Assembly: GCA_964434955.1 (NCBI GenBank)
Contig: CAYSXI010000002.1
Span: forward strand, 1-64,000
Source: JANQLU01 sp964434955
GTDB taxonomy: Bacteria > Planctomycetota > Planctomycetia > Pirellulales > Pirellulaceae
Reading direction: 5' to 3'
Length of the DNA stretch: 64,000 nucleotides
Shown here: positions 35,789 to 46,000 of the stretch, piece after piece
How the letters are laid out: each line of letters begins with the position of its first letter
Position numbering within the stretch: position 1 is the first letter of the stretch
Program-made: the position numbers and the translations under genes
The notes under the pieces: model-generated
What the model was told of the DNA's origin: nothing
Database searches by the model: none
Seen by the model: only the letters and a program-made list of their open reading frames with translations

Positions 35789-37189
35789 TTAGCTGGACTT
35801 CACGAGTCGATCCATCAAATCGCTTGCGCTCATGGATTCAAGCGAATTGGATTCAAAGAGTTCGACGAGTTCGGCCGCTTGACCTTCGTCAAAATGGCCT
35901 TGAGAAGCGGCAGCGAATTTGGCTCGCATGACGGGTAGCCCTTCGTCGCGTCGACGACGATGACCAATCGGATAACCGACTTCAATGCGTTCCGTTTCGG
36001 AGCCGTCGGCAAACCGAACCTGTAGACTATTCGGGATCGCGCGTTTTTCTTCGTCGTAGTAGTCGACCGTGAACTGTTCGTTTTCTCGCACAACCATTTT
36101 TTCGCGAAGCGCATCGATTCTAGGGTCCGACGCCGTTTCATCACGATAATGATCTGCGGTTAGTTCGCCAAAAATCAGGCCAATGGCGGCCATGTACTGA
36201 ATGCAGTGATCGCGATCCGCAAAGTTATGAAGCGGTCCTCGCTTGTCAATGATTCGGACACCCGGTTCTTGAGTCTGGATTTCAACTTCGCGAATTTCAT
36301 CCAGTCGGTCGGCCACTTGCGGGTGCAAAGTAATCGCAGCTTCGACCGCCGTTTGAGCGTGAAACTCCGCAGGAAAGGAAATTTTGAATAGCACGTTCTC
36401 CATCACGTAACTGCCAAGTTCTCGAGACAGGACCACTTCGTTGCCCTTGAACAAGACATCCTGAAAGCCCCACTTTGGAGCCGACAGAGCGGTCGCGTAT
36501 CCCATCTCTCCGGTGAGCGCGATCAAGGCCAAGCGAACGGCCCGGCTCGTGGCATCCCCGGCAGCCCAGCTTTTGCGCGACCCCGTGTTTGGAGCATGTC
36601 GGTAAGTGCGCAGCGCGCCACCATCAATAAAGGCATTGGAGAGTGCGTTTGCCGTTTGCTTTTTGTCCGCGCCAAGCAACTGGCAGGCAACCGCAGTACT
36701 TGCAATCCGAACCAGCAACACATGATCCAAACCAACCCGGTTAAACGAATTCTTCAGCGCGAGGACACCTTGGATCTCATGCGCCTTGATCATGGCTGTC
36801 AAAACGTCGCGAACCGTTGTCGGTTTTCCTTGAACTCGATCACGGTATTCCGCACAGGCCAGGATGGCGCCCAGGTTATCGGATGGATGTCCCCATTCGG
36901 CAGCCAACCACGTGTCGTTGAAATCAAGCCAACGAACCAGCGTCCCAATATCGAAAGCGGCTTTCACCGGGTCGAGATGATAATTGACGCCGGGTACCTG
37001 GCAGCCTGGTTTTAGCTCTGCCCCCGGGACGATAGGACCGAGCATCTTGGTGCACTCGGGGTGGTCGAGGGCCAGGAATCCGCAGCCCAGGCTATCCATC
37101 AAGCACCATTGGGCCGTGTCATACGCCAATTGGCTGTCAATCTTGTCGTCATGCACGTAATCCGTGATTGCGGAGATGACCTTGTCCAT
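35789..37189 (-). CDS. prpD: MmgE/PrpD family protein, probable 2-methylcitrate dehydratase
   Basis: 466 residues. It has LMDSLGCGFLALDHPECTKM, AFDIGTLVRWLDFNDTWLA, EWGHPSDNLGAILACAEY, NRVGLDHVLLVRIASTAVAC and SFPAEFHAQTAVEAAITLHP, all characteristic of PrpD. The start is 20 bp from the end of the thiolase gene on the same strand. Known role: dehydration of 2-methylcitrate in propionyl-CoA breakdown. Related MmgE proteins act in other pathways, so the substrate call is moderate. The context of acyl-CoA genes supports a short-chain acyl-CoA role. No citrate synthase-like or PrpB gene is in the window. Confidence 0.88.
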   Translation of the reverse strand: MDKVISAITDYVHDDKIDSQLAYDTAQWCLMDSLGCGFLALDHPECTKMLGPIVPGAELKPGCQVPGVNYHLDPVKAAFDIGTLVRWLDFNDTWLAAEWGHPSDNLGAILACAEYRDRVQGKPTTVRDVLTAMIKAHEIQGVLALKNSFNRVGLDHVLLVRIASTAVACQLLGADKKQTANALSNAFIDGGALRTYRHAPNTGSRKSWAAGDATSRAVRLALIALTGEMGYATALSAPKWGFQDVLFKGNEVVLSRELGSYVMENVLFKISFPAEFHAQTAVEAAITLHPQVADRLDEIREVEIQTQEPGVRIIDKRGPLHNFADRDHCIQYMAAIGLIFGELTADHYRDETASDPRIDALREKMVVRENEQFTVDYYDEEKRAIPNSLQVRFADGSETERIEVGYPIGHRRRRDEGLPVMRAKFAAASQGHFDEGQAAELVELFESNSLESMSASDLMDRLVKSS

Positions 37190-37209
37190 TATTTCTGTTC
37201 CTTCGGTCC

Positions 37210-38382
37210 TTAAACTGCTTCAACCACCATCGCGACGGCGTTACCACCACCCAGGCATAGACTTGCAACACCGAGCTTCTTTCCCGTTCGTTTCATCGCG
37301 TAGAACAAGGAGACCATCACACGTGCGCCGCTTGCTCCGATCGGGTGTCCCAGTGAAATGCCGCCACCATTCATGTTGACGATTTCCTGGTCAATTCCAA
37401 GTTCATTGATGCAGGCCACCATCTGACTGGCGAAGGCTTCATTGATCTCAAAAAGTTCAACGTCTTCGATCGACTTCCCGGCTCGTTCGAGAGCGCCACG
37501 AACCGCCTCGACTGGCGCGATAAACAGGTCTTTGGGGTCGGTTCCGGAGGTATGGCTTGCGAGGATCTTCAATTTAAAATTCGCATTTGCGGCATTGGCC
37601 TCATCGGCAACCACCAATGCGGCGGCTCCATCATTGATTGTCGACGCATTTCCAGCGGTCACTGTTCCGTCTTTCTGGAACACGGTTCGCAACCCCTGAA
37701 GTCCTTCCAGGGTTGTATCGGGACGAGGACTTTCGTCCTGATCGACAACGATTTCTTTTCTTCGTTCCGTGACAGTCACGGGTGTGATTTCTTCCCTGAA
37801 CAATCCGGCCTCGATCGCGGCCGCGGCTCGTTGCTGGCTTTGCAAAGAAAATGCGTCTTGCTCTTCGCGTGTCACGCCAAATTTCTCGGCAATATGCTCG
37901 GCGTGCATTCCCATGTGACAATTCTCAAACGAACAGGTAAGTCCGTCGTACACCATCGCATCCAGAACGGTTGTCTCGCCAAGCTTGACCCCGCCGCGCA
38001 TCGCGGGAACCAGGTGCGGAGCCATTGTCATGTTTTCCATTCCCCCAGCCACGATCAGGCTGGCGTCGCCGCATCGAATTGCCTGTCTCTCGATCATTGC
38101 TCACTTCAGCCCGCAACCGCAGACTTTGTTGATCGTCACCGCCGCGATCGTGGAAGGCATTCCAGCTTTGAGTGCGGCTTGTCGAGCTGGAGCTTGGCCG
38201 ACCCCCGCTTGGAGAACGTTGCCCATGATGACTTCGTCAAATTTCCCGACATCGAATCCCGAACGTTCGATGGCCGCGCGAATTGCCACGCCCCCCAAAT
38301 CCGTTGCGGAAAACTTTTTGAAATTACCAAGCAAGGATCCGATAGGGGTTCTTGCAGCAGAGATGATATAGGCGTCTGACAT
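37210..38382 (-). pseudogene. Acetyl-CoA acetyltransferase (thiolase) split by an in-frame TGA
   Basis: The N-terminal part (38101-38382) starts MSDAYIISAARTPIGS and reaches INKVCGCGLK, holding the nucleophile Cys. A TGA at 38101-38103 then stops it. Without a frame change, sequence resumes as GCA then ATG at 38095-38097 (MIERQAIRCGDASLIVAGG). It runs to 37210 with VNMNGGGISLGHPIGASGAR (active-site His) and VASLCLGGGNAVAM (second active-site Cys). The combined length is 390 codons plus stops, a full thiolase. In most thiolases the residue after GLK is A or S, so one base change (for example TCA to TGA) would explain it. Either a young nonsense mutation, a base-call error, or programmed readthrough. 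Read as separate ORFs, neither half would be active. Confidence 0.88.
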
Positions 38383-38755
38383 TTTTTCCTTTCTTCATGA
38401 CCGTTTCATACAAACGTTGCGGCCATTGATTCACTATTGCATTCCCGGACATTTTCATGATTCGCAACCGACTTCGGGCACGAACCGCAGGATCGTGCTG
38501 GCGGCGGATCGACCTCGAAAACGTGAAATAGAGGACGATGCTGCGGGAATTTGTTTACAACCAGAACCCGACTTATTGCGTTTTTTCTGCTTTGATTATC
38601 CAATAAGCGATTGGGGTGATCACCGCGGAATCAGCCGACGTAAACGCCGTATTGCCCGTAGTTTTTTCGCGTTGCTGAGCAAGCACTACAACATAACAGG
38701 CCGCCAATTTTTTGTAAAAGCGTCGACGTACACGATTTTGAATCAGGGGTAAAAC
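38383..38755. other. Divergent region between the thiolase and acyl-CoA dehydrogenase genes
   Basis: 373 bp with no convincing ORF. It must hold promoters for both directions of the acyl-CoA island and is the likeliest site for a regulator to bind. I could not identify an operator. Confidence 0.5.
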
Positions 38756-40516
38756 ATGGCTACGCTCACCGAATTGGAACGAAAACAGATCGCAGAAGCA
38801 GAAGAACTGCTGTTTTCGGGCGAGCAGAAGGAAGGGTTTGCAAAAGCATTGTTTCTGGGTGAATTTCATGCTGGCGCAATGCTCCCCTATCCTGACCAGC
38901 CCGCCGAGTCACGAAAACGGGGTGACGAAGTCGTTGAGCAGATTGCCGATTATTGCCGCGAGAATATCGACCCGGCCCAGATCGATCGCGAGGCACGCAT
39001 CCCGGACTCAATTGTGGAAGGCCTGGGCGAGCTTGGCGTTCTGGGAATGACCTTGAGTCCGGAGAACGGCGGACGCGGACTGAGCCAGTTCAACTATTGT
39101 CGAGTCATGGAAGTGATCGGCGGGCACTGTGCCTCGACCGGTGTTTTCGTAAACGCCCATCATTCGATCGGTGTTCGCGCCCTTCATCTTTTCGGTTCGG
39201 AAGAACAAAAAGAAAAGTGGATGCGGCCGATGGCGGAAGGGAAAAAAATTGCGGCCTTTGCGTTGACGGAACCGCAAGCTGGCTCGGATGCAAGTAACGT
39301 CAGAACAATCGCCGTCCCGACTTCGGATGGCAAAGCATACAAGATCAACGGTTCGAAACGCTGGATTACCAATGGTGGAATCGCAGACGTGCTTACCGTG
39401 ATGGCGCGAACCCCAGACGATGACGACGCGGAAGGAAAGATCTCCGCTTTCCTTGTGACGCCGGATATGCCCGGATTCAAAGTTATCGAAGAGCGAATGG
39501 AAAAAAACAGCATTCGCGGCACGGCTACGGGGCGACTTGAGTTTGAAGACATGGTGGTGCCCAAGGAAAACATTCTTGGTCCGAAAGGAAAAGGACTGCG
39601 AGTTGCTCTAACGGTTCTCGACTTCGGACGAACGACTTTCGGTGCCTGCTGCACCGGTGCCGCCAAATTCTGTGTCGAGCGTCTGGCTCATCGCGCCAAC
39701 ACCCGCCGCCAGTTTGGCAAAAACCTGGGCGAGTTTGAGCTGGTCAAAAAGAAACTTGCGGAAGCTGTCGCGGAAACCTATGCGATGGAAAGTGCCACGT
39801 ATCACACGGCGGCTCTGATCGATAGCGGCGCCCACGACTACATGGTCGAAACTGCCATGCTGAAAGTCTTCGCCAGCGACAGTCTTTGGCGAATCGCAAA
39901 TGATACGCTCCAGGTATGGGGAGGAGCTGGATTCTTCATGGACCAACCCTTTGAGCGGATCATGCGTGACGCTCGATTGAACCTGGTTGGCGAAGGTGCG
40001 AACGACGTCCTACGTTGTTTTGTGGCCATGGTCGGCTTGCGGGGTTTGAAAGCAAAAGTTGACGAGGGCTATACGTCATTGATGAAGATGCAGATGTTGG
40101 CGCCGAAAGTGCCTTGCGAGCATGACGACCTTCAATTCATGGCTCGCACCATCAGCAAGCAAATTTTCCAGCTTTCTTGGGCTTGCCGTTTTCAGGGTCG
40201 CAAGCATCAGGAAGCCATTTTGAACCGACAGTTCGTCCAGGCACGACTGGGAGACGCCGCAACAGAAATTTTCATGATGAGTTGCGTCTTTTCGCGGTTG
40301 TCATCTTTGATGAGCAACGGAACGGTTGAACAGCCAATCAAAGATCGTGAGATGGCAACCGGGATGATGTATTGCCGCATGGCAAGGTCCCGGAACCGTC
40401 AACGGTTTGACGAAATCCGTGCGAACTTCGATGATGATTATGTCAAAACGGCTGACCATTGGCTGAACTTTGACTATTCAGACACCCATTGGAACATTGA
40501 TCCGCAATCCGATTAA
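38756..40516 (+). CDS. Acyl-CoA dehydrogenase (long VLCAD/ACAD9-like form)
   Basis: 586 residues. The first 60 residues are an extra helical segment before the N-terminal domain. Motifs: GVLGMTLSPENGGRGLSQF, AHHSIGVRALHLFGSEEQ, AAFALTEPQAGSDASNVRT (FAD and substrate loop), NGSKRWITNGGIADVLTVMA, then NTRRQFGKNLGEFELVKKK and VWGGAGFFMDQPFERIMRDA. The Glu in NLVGEGANDVLRCFVAM sits at the VLCAD-type catalytic base position. A C-terminal helical region of about 150 residues follows, as in the long family. It oxidises acyl-CoA at the alpha-beta bond, passing electrons to ETF. It is 130 bp upstream of the carboxylase gene on the same strand. Confidence 0.94.
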   Translation: MATLTELERKQIAEAEELLFSGEQKEGFAKALFLGEFHAGAMLPYPDQPAESRKRGDEVVEQIADYCRENIDPAQIDREARIPDSIVEGLGELGVLGMTLSPENGGRGLSQFNYCRVMEVIGGHCASTGVFVNAHHSIGVRALHLFGSEEQKEKWMRPMAEGKKIAAFALTEPQAGSDASNVRTIAVPTSDGKAYKINGSKRWITNGGIADVLTVMARTPDDDDAEGKISAFLVTPDMPGFKVIEERMEKNSIRGTATGRLEFEDMVVPKENILGPKGKGLRVALTVLDFGRTTFGACCTGAAKFCVERLAHRANTRRQFGKNLGEFELVKKKLAEAVAETYAMESATYHTAALIDSGAHDYMVETAMLKVFASDSLWRIANDTLQVWGGAGFFMDQPFERIMRDARLNLVGEGANDVLRCFVAMVGLRGLKAKVDEGYTSLMKMQMLAPKVPCEHDDLQFMARTISKQIFQLSWACRFQGRKHQEAILNRQFVQARLGDAATEIFMMSCVFSRLSSLMSNGTVEQPIKDREMATGMMYCRMARSRNRQRFDEIRANFDDDYVKTADHWLNFDYSDTHWNIDPQSD

Positions 40517-40646
40517 ATTCGGATCTCCAGACCTTCGGGCCCGGGTTCCAACAAAGTTTTTCGATATCTTTTGGTTCGGAGCGAACCAGCAAAGACGACG
40601 AAATTACGTGCAAGATTTCGTCGCTTGTATTTTTGAAAGTAGTGAA

Positions 40647-42248
40647 ATGAATTGGGAAACGCTGCTGGATGAATTCCGGCAAAACAGTGATCAGATTGAA
40701 CTGGCTGGCGGAGAGAAATCGATTTCGCGTCAGCACAGCAAGAACCGTTTGACGGCGCGAGAGCGAATTGAAAAACTGAAAGATCCGGAAACCGATTTCG
40801 TCGAAATCGGTCGCTGGGCCGCTTGGGACATGTACAAGGAGTGGGGCGGCGCCATTTCCGCCAGCGTGATTTGCGGGGTGGCTACCATCTCGGGCCGCCG
40901 GGTCATGGTGATCGCCAATGATGCAACTATCAAAGCCGGCGCGTTTTTCCCAATGACTTGCAAGAAAGTTTTGCGGGCCCAGAAAATCGCAATGCAAAAC
41001 CGGCTTCCGCTTTTATACCTTGTGGATTCAGCCGGTGTTTTTCTTCCATTGCAGGATGAGATTTTCCCCGACGAAGATGATTTTGGACGCATCTTCCGAA
41101 ATAACTCGGTCATCAGCGCGATGGGCATTCCGCAACTTGCGGCCATCATGGGTAACTGTGTTGCCGGGGGCGGGTACCTTCCCGTTCTTTGCGACAAGCT
41201 GATCATGACGGAAGGTTCCGGACTTTACCTCGCCGGCCCCGCCCTGGTTAAAAGCGCCATCGGCCAGGAAGTCAGCCATGAGGATCTCGGGGGTGCCGAG
41301 ATGCACGCGAGCATCAGCGGCACGATTGACTTCCGCGAACCGGACGAAGACGCAGCGATCAAGCGTTGTCGTGACTTGATCGGGATGATGCCGGAAGACA
41401 AGCGACAGTCCAATTACCGGCGAGATGATTCCTTGGAACCGGCCCAGCCAACTTCCGACGTCTACGAAACCATTCCTTGCGACGCGCAGCAACGCTATGA
41501 CGTCCGAGATCTGATTGGCTTCCTGGTCGACGCCGATTCCTTTCAAGAGTACAAATCCGAGTACGGTCAGACCATCGTGTGTGGCTACGCCAAGATTGGG
41601 GGATTTCATGTCGGGATCGTCGGCAACCAGCGAACCGCGGTGATGACAAAAAAAGACGGCATGCAATTCGGCGGCGTGATCTACCATGACAGCGCCGACA
41701 AGGCCGCTCGCTTTATCATGGATTGCAACCAGACCTGGACACCGATTCTGTTCCTCCAGGATGTCATGGGCTTCATGGTTGGAAAAGAAAGTGAACAAGC
41801 GGGCATTATCCGCGCGGGTGCAAAACTGGTGAACGTCATTTCCAATAGCCGCGTTCCCAAGCTTACGGTGATTACCGGTGGCAGCTACGGTGCTGGAAAC
41901 TATGGAATGTGCGGAAAGGCATTCGATCCGCAAATGATTTTTGCCTGGCCGAATGCTCGATATGCCGTGATGGGCGGAAAACAAGCGGCCAAGACACTGC
42001 TCGATATCAACATCGCTGCGCTCAAGCGTGCAGGGAAAGAACCGGATACCGAAGAACTGGAGGCATTGCGGACCCAGGTTACCGACGCTTACGACACCTC
42101 AACCGACATTCGCTATGCCGCGGCTCGGCTGTGGGTCGATGGGATCGTCGAGCCATCGGAAACACGCCAACTGCTGATCGACAGCCTGGATATCGTGACC
42201 CGTCAAAATGACGAAAAAGAATTTCAGCTTGGCGTTTTGCAGGTCTAG
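40647..42248 (+). CDS. Acyl-CoA carboxylase, carboxyltransferase (beta) subunit
   Basis: 533 residues from the ATG at 40647, which gives the normal family start (MNWETLLDEFRQNSDQIE); the frame is open upstream to 40470 but that part has no homology. The N-terminal half has RLTARERIEKLKDP, AFFPMTCKKVLRAQKIA, LYLVDSAGVFLPLQDEIFP and NCVAGGGYLPVLCDKLIM. The C-terminal half has GFMVGKESEQAGIIRAGAKL and GGSYGAGNYGMCGKAFDPQM, the latter typical of methylcrotonyl-CoA carboxylase beta. It transfers carboxyl from biotin to an acyl-CoA. The biotin-carrying alpha subunit is not in the window. Methylcrotonyl-CoA is the best guess; propionyl- or geranyl-CoA is possible. Confidence 0.93.
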   Translation: MNWETLLDEFRQNSDQIELAGGEKSISRQHSKNRLTARERIEKLKDPETDFVEIGRWAAWDMYKEWGGAISASVICGVATISGRRVMVIANDATIKAGAFFPMTCKKVLRAQKIAMQNRLPLLYLVDSAGVFLPLQDEIFPDEDDFGRIFRNNSVISAMGIPQLAAIMGNCVAGGGYLPVLCDKLIMTEGSGLYLAGPALVKSAIGQEVSHEDLGGAEMHASISGTIDFREPDEDAAIKRCRDLIGMMPEDKRQSNYRRDDSLEPAQPTSDVYETIPCDAQQRYDVRDLIGFLVDADSFQEYKSEYGQTIVCGYAKIGGFHVGIVGNQRTAVMTKKDGMQFGGVIYHDSADKAARFIMDCNQTWTPILFLQDVMGFMVGKESEQAGIIRAGAKLVNVISNSRVPKLTVITGGSYGAGNYGMCGKAFDPQMIFAWPNARYAVMGGKQAAKTLLDINIAALKRAGKEPDTEELEALRTQVTDAYDTSTDIRYAAARLWVDGIVEPSETRQLLIDSLDIVTRQNDEKEFQLGVLQV

Positions 42249-42342
42249 TCTGCCCCGCAAAAAGATGGAACCGGATAGGGCGGACCGGCGTCAGACTAAA
42301 ACAGGTCCCTTTCAGACATCAAAAACAACAGGAATAAAAAAC

Positions 42343-42771
42343 ATGAATAGCCGACGAATTTTCGTGCTGAGCCTTGCCTTGATTTTCGGCGCATTCCATT
42401 CGAATTCAGCTTTCGCTTTGAATGCCGGCTCGGATCCAATCAAAGAGATCAAAAAGTTAAATATCACCAAGGATGCCTACGATTCAAAGCGGGCCGATGA
42501 CAAAGCGATTCTGATCAAAGACGAAAAGACCGCAAAAAAATACTTTGATGAAGACAACCTGAAGAAGTTGATGGAAAACGTCGACTTTGAGAACCAACAT
42601 GTTTTGGTTTTCGCATGGCAAGGGTCAGGTCAAGACAAATTGACGTTTGAAGTCGCGGAGTCCTACCCGGAACAGATTTCCTTCACGCTGACCCGCGGTC
42701 GAACGCGTGACTTGCGACAACACAAGCGAATATTTGTCATTCGCAGCAACGTAAAATGGGGCACCAAATAG
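42343..42771 (+). CDS. Small secreted protein, unknown function
   Basis: 142 residues from the ATG at 42343 (AGGA about 9 nt upstream), starting a signal peptide (MNSRRIFVLSLALIFGAFHS, cleavage near AFA). The mature part is lysine-rich. It contains KAILIKDEKTAKKYFDEDNL, QHVLVFAWQGSGQDKLTFEV and a C-terminal RTRDLRQHKRIFVIRSNVKW. That ending reads like a conserved beta-domain seen in planctomycete hypothetical proteins, but I cannot name a family. It ends 81 bp before a strong terminator. Confidence 0.75.
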   Translation: MNSRRIFVLSLALIFGAFHSNSAFALNAGSDPIKEIKKLNITKDAYDSKRADDKAILIKDEKTAKKYFDEDNLKKLMENVDFENQHVLVFAWQGSGQDKLTFEVAESYPEQISFTLTRGRTRDLRQHKRIFVIRSNVKWGTK

Positions 42772-42851
42772 ATCATCACTGAAACTCAGGCGAATGTCTT
42801 TGGGTAAGCGGCTTTGCTTCCAATTTCGCTGAATCGAGACAATGGAAAAAC

Positions 42852-42888
42852 AAAAAGCCCGGCGGGAATCCTGCCGGGCTTTTTTTTG
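42852..42888 (+). terminator. Strong intrinsic terminator
   Basis: GC-rich 11-bp stem (agcccggcggg/cctgccgggct, one G-T pair) with a 3-nt loop and seven or more T residues. It closes the transcript of the secreted protein gene. Confidence 0.95.
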
Positions 42889-43016
42889 TGCGTGAGATCT
42901 TGTTGCTCGGTAACAATCAAATCAACCTTCAACTAAACTGAAGGCCGGTGGTGAAAACGGGGTGCGTGTTCCTCGCAAAAACAGATGCAGGTTCCGCAAA
43001 TATTGGAAAGGTAATT

Positions 43017-46000
43017 ATGCACAAGGTTCATTCGATCCGGCAAAGTGCCAGGATCATTCTCGCCGCGTTCCTGATAACAGCGAGTTGTTTCGCGACCCAG
43101 GCAAACGCACAAACCAAACCGTCGGCTGGGATGATGCGCTTCGCAGATGTCAGCCAAACTCACATTGTATTTTCTTACGCTGACGACCTATGGCTCGTTA
43201 GCCGTGAAGGCGGGATGGCAACTCCACTTGCCAGTCCCAAAGGGGCCGAGTTGTTTCCCCGTTTCAGCAGCGACGGCAAAACCATTGCTTTTGTTGGCAA
43301 CTACGATGGCGGATCAGATATCTACACGATCCCGACTTCAGGAGGTCCCGCAGAACGATTGACCTATCATCCCGCGACGGAAATCCTTTGCGATTGGGCA
43401 CCCGACGGTAGCCTGATCTATTCAAGCAATGGATTCGCCGGATTGGGTCGACAGCCACAGCTGTTCACCATTTCTGCGAAGGCTCCCAATCCGAAACAAC
43501 TTCCCGTTCCCTACGGTACCAACGGGGCGATCAGTGCAGACGGGCGTTACCTGGCCTATACCCCGTACAGTCGTGACACAAGAACCTGGAAACGATACCG
43601 AGGAGGAATGGCATCGGATATCTGGGTCTTTGATTTACAAACAAAAGCCGCGCAACAGATTACGGATTTTGAGGGAACCGATACCTTGCCAATGTGGATG
43701 GGTTCAACGGTTTACTATCTTTCGGACGATGGCGAAGAGCATCGCTTGAACATCTGGTCTTACGATTTGAGATCCAAGAAGCGAACCCAAGTGACAAAGT
43801 TTGCTGCCTTCGACTGCAAATGGCCTTCCCTGGGCCCTGGAGCCGATGGAAATGGCGAATTGATATTCCAGAACGGCGCTTCGCTATACTTGCTCTCGCT
43901 CAAATCGGGAGAAGCAAAAAAGGTCTCGATCACGGTACCTGGTGACCGTCCCAAAATTCGCCCACAACGAATTGACGTTTCGAAATCCGTTTCCGGCGGC
44001 GATATTTCGCCATCCGGAAAGCGTGTTGTCGTGGAAGCGCGTGGTGACCTTTGGTCTTTGCCTGCGAAAAATGGCTCGCCTCGAAATCTGACCGCCACCA
44101 GCGGTGTTGCCGAACGCTCTCCTTCCTGGAGTCCCGACGGTCAATGGATCGCGTATTTTGCCGATGAAACAGGCGAGTACGAACTGTTCGTCAAACAATC
44201 GGATGGTCGCGGAGAGACTCGCCAGTTAACCCAGGATGGAAAGGCATTCCGTTATGATCCCACCTGGTCCCCCGACTCAAAACACATCACGTTCACGGAC
44301 AAAGCGGGTGGTCTCTTTTTACATTCACTTGAGACCGGAGAAACCAAATCGGTTGATCGCGACCCAACCTCTGGGCGTCTGAACGTCAGCTGGTCTCACG
44401 ATTCCGCTTGGTTGACTTACTCGAAGCCGGGTGACAACAAAGCTGGCTCGGGCTCGGTTTGGGTCTACAACGTGGCGGCGGGCAAAGGAACCCAATTGAC
44501 GAGTGGTTTCTTCAATGATTCCAATCCGACCTTTGATCGCAAGGGCGAATTCATTTACTTCTCGAGCAACCGAGCGTTCAACCGTCCCAATTACGATGAC
44601 GTAAGTACTTCGTTCATCTACACGGCAACCGAAGTCCTGGTGGCAATGCCTTTGCGAACGGATGTCAAACACCCGCTTGCTCCGAAAAGCGATGAGGAAA
44701 CCTGGGAAAAACCGGGTGCCAAGAAAGAAGGTGAAGGGAAAGGAAAAGACGACGCCAAAAAGGGCGACGCCTCGAAATCCAAAGAAGGTGACAAAGCAAA
44801 AGCCGAGAAAAAGACTCCGATCAAAATTGAATTCGATCAGATTGAACGTCGCTGCTTTCAGGTTCCTGTTTCCCAAGGTCGCTTTGGCTCCATTGCCGTC
44901 AATGACAAAGGGCAGTTGATCTACGCCCGGCTCAATGCGTCGGGCGCCCGAGGCGGCCCGGGTGCCGGTTCCGGAACCGGAATCAAACTATTCGATTTTG
45001 CGGCGGACAAGAAGGAAGAGAAGTCGGTCGTCGATGGCGCCGCGGCCTTTGCGATGACTCCCGACGGGAAGAAACTCGGCGTGTTTGCACGGGGTTCATT
45101 CTTTGTCGTAGCAGCGGCACCCGGCCAGAAACTTGACAAGAAAGTTTCGACGGAAGGCATGATTGCAATCGTTGAACCGCAAAAGGAATGGCGACAAATG
45201 TTTAACGATGCATGGCGAATTGAACGTGACTTCTTTTACGATCCGTACATGCATGGCGTTGACTGGATCGCCGTCAAAAGGCATTACGAAAAAATGCTTC
45301 CCGACTGCGTGACACGTCGCGATTTGAGTTTCATCATTCGCGAGATGATCTCGGAAATCAACGTTGGCCACGCCTACTACCGCGAAGGCCAGGGAGTTGA
45401 GTCAGGACCTTCCGGCAACGTCGGCCTGCTGGGTTGCCGATTCGAACGGTCGGGCAATGCCTACCGCATTGGAGAAATTTTCCGGGGTGCGGTTTGGGAT
45501 CTTGATGCACGAAACCCACTGGACCAAGCCGGAATCAAACAGGGTGAATTTATCCTGGCCGTGAATGGTGTTCCCATGCGAATGGATGAAAATCCTTACG
45601 CACCATTCCAGGGACTCGCCGGAAAAACCGTCACGCTGACAGTCAGCAAGGACGACAAGGTCGGTGATGATCGAGAAGTCGTATTCAAAACCCTGGGAAG
45701 CGACGCCGGTTTACGATTCCGCATGTGGATCGAGCAGCGACGCAAAATGGTCGAGAAGAAGTCCGGTGGGAAAATCGGTTATATCTACGTAACCAACACC
45801 GGCATCCCGGGACAAAACGACCTTGTCCGACAGTACTTCGGGCAGATCCACAAAGAAGGATTGATCATTGATGATCGCTGGAACGGCGGCGGGCAGATTC
45901 CAACTCGATTTATCGAAATGCTGAATCGCCCGGTGACCAACTACTGGGCAACGCGGGATGGTCGCGATTGGACTTGGCCGCCCGACGCGCATCACGGTCC

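Noticed and set aside
38101..38103. UGA recoded as selenocysteine or reassigned genome-wide
   Set aside because: Other genes here end with functional TGA stops (for example at 32780-32782 and 56703-56705). The thiolase position is not a cysteine position, and no SECIS-like hairpin was evident. Local readthrough stays possible.
38417..38752. 111-residue plus-strand ORF upstream of the acyl-CoA dehydrogenase
   Set aside because: No family match or ribosome-binding site; it fills the divergent promoter region.
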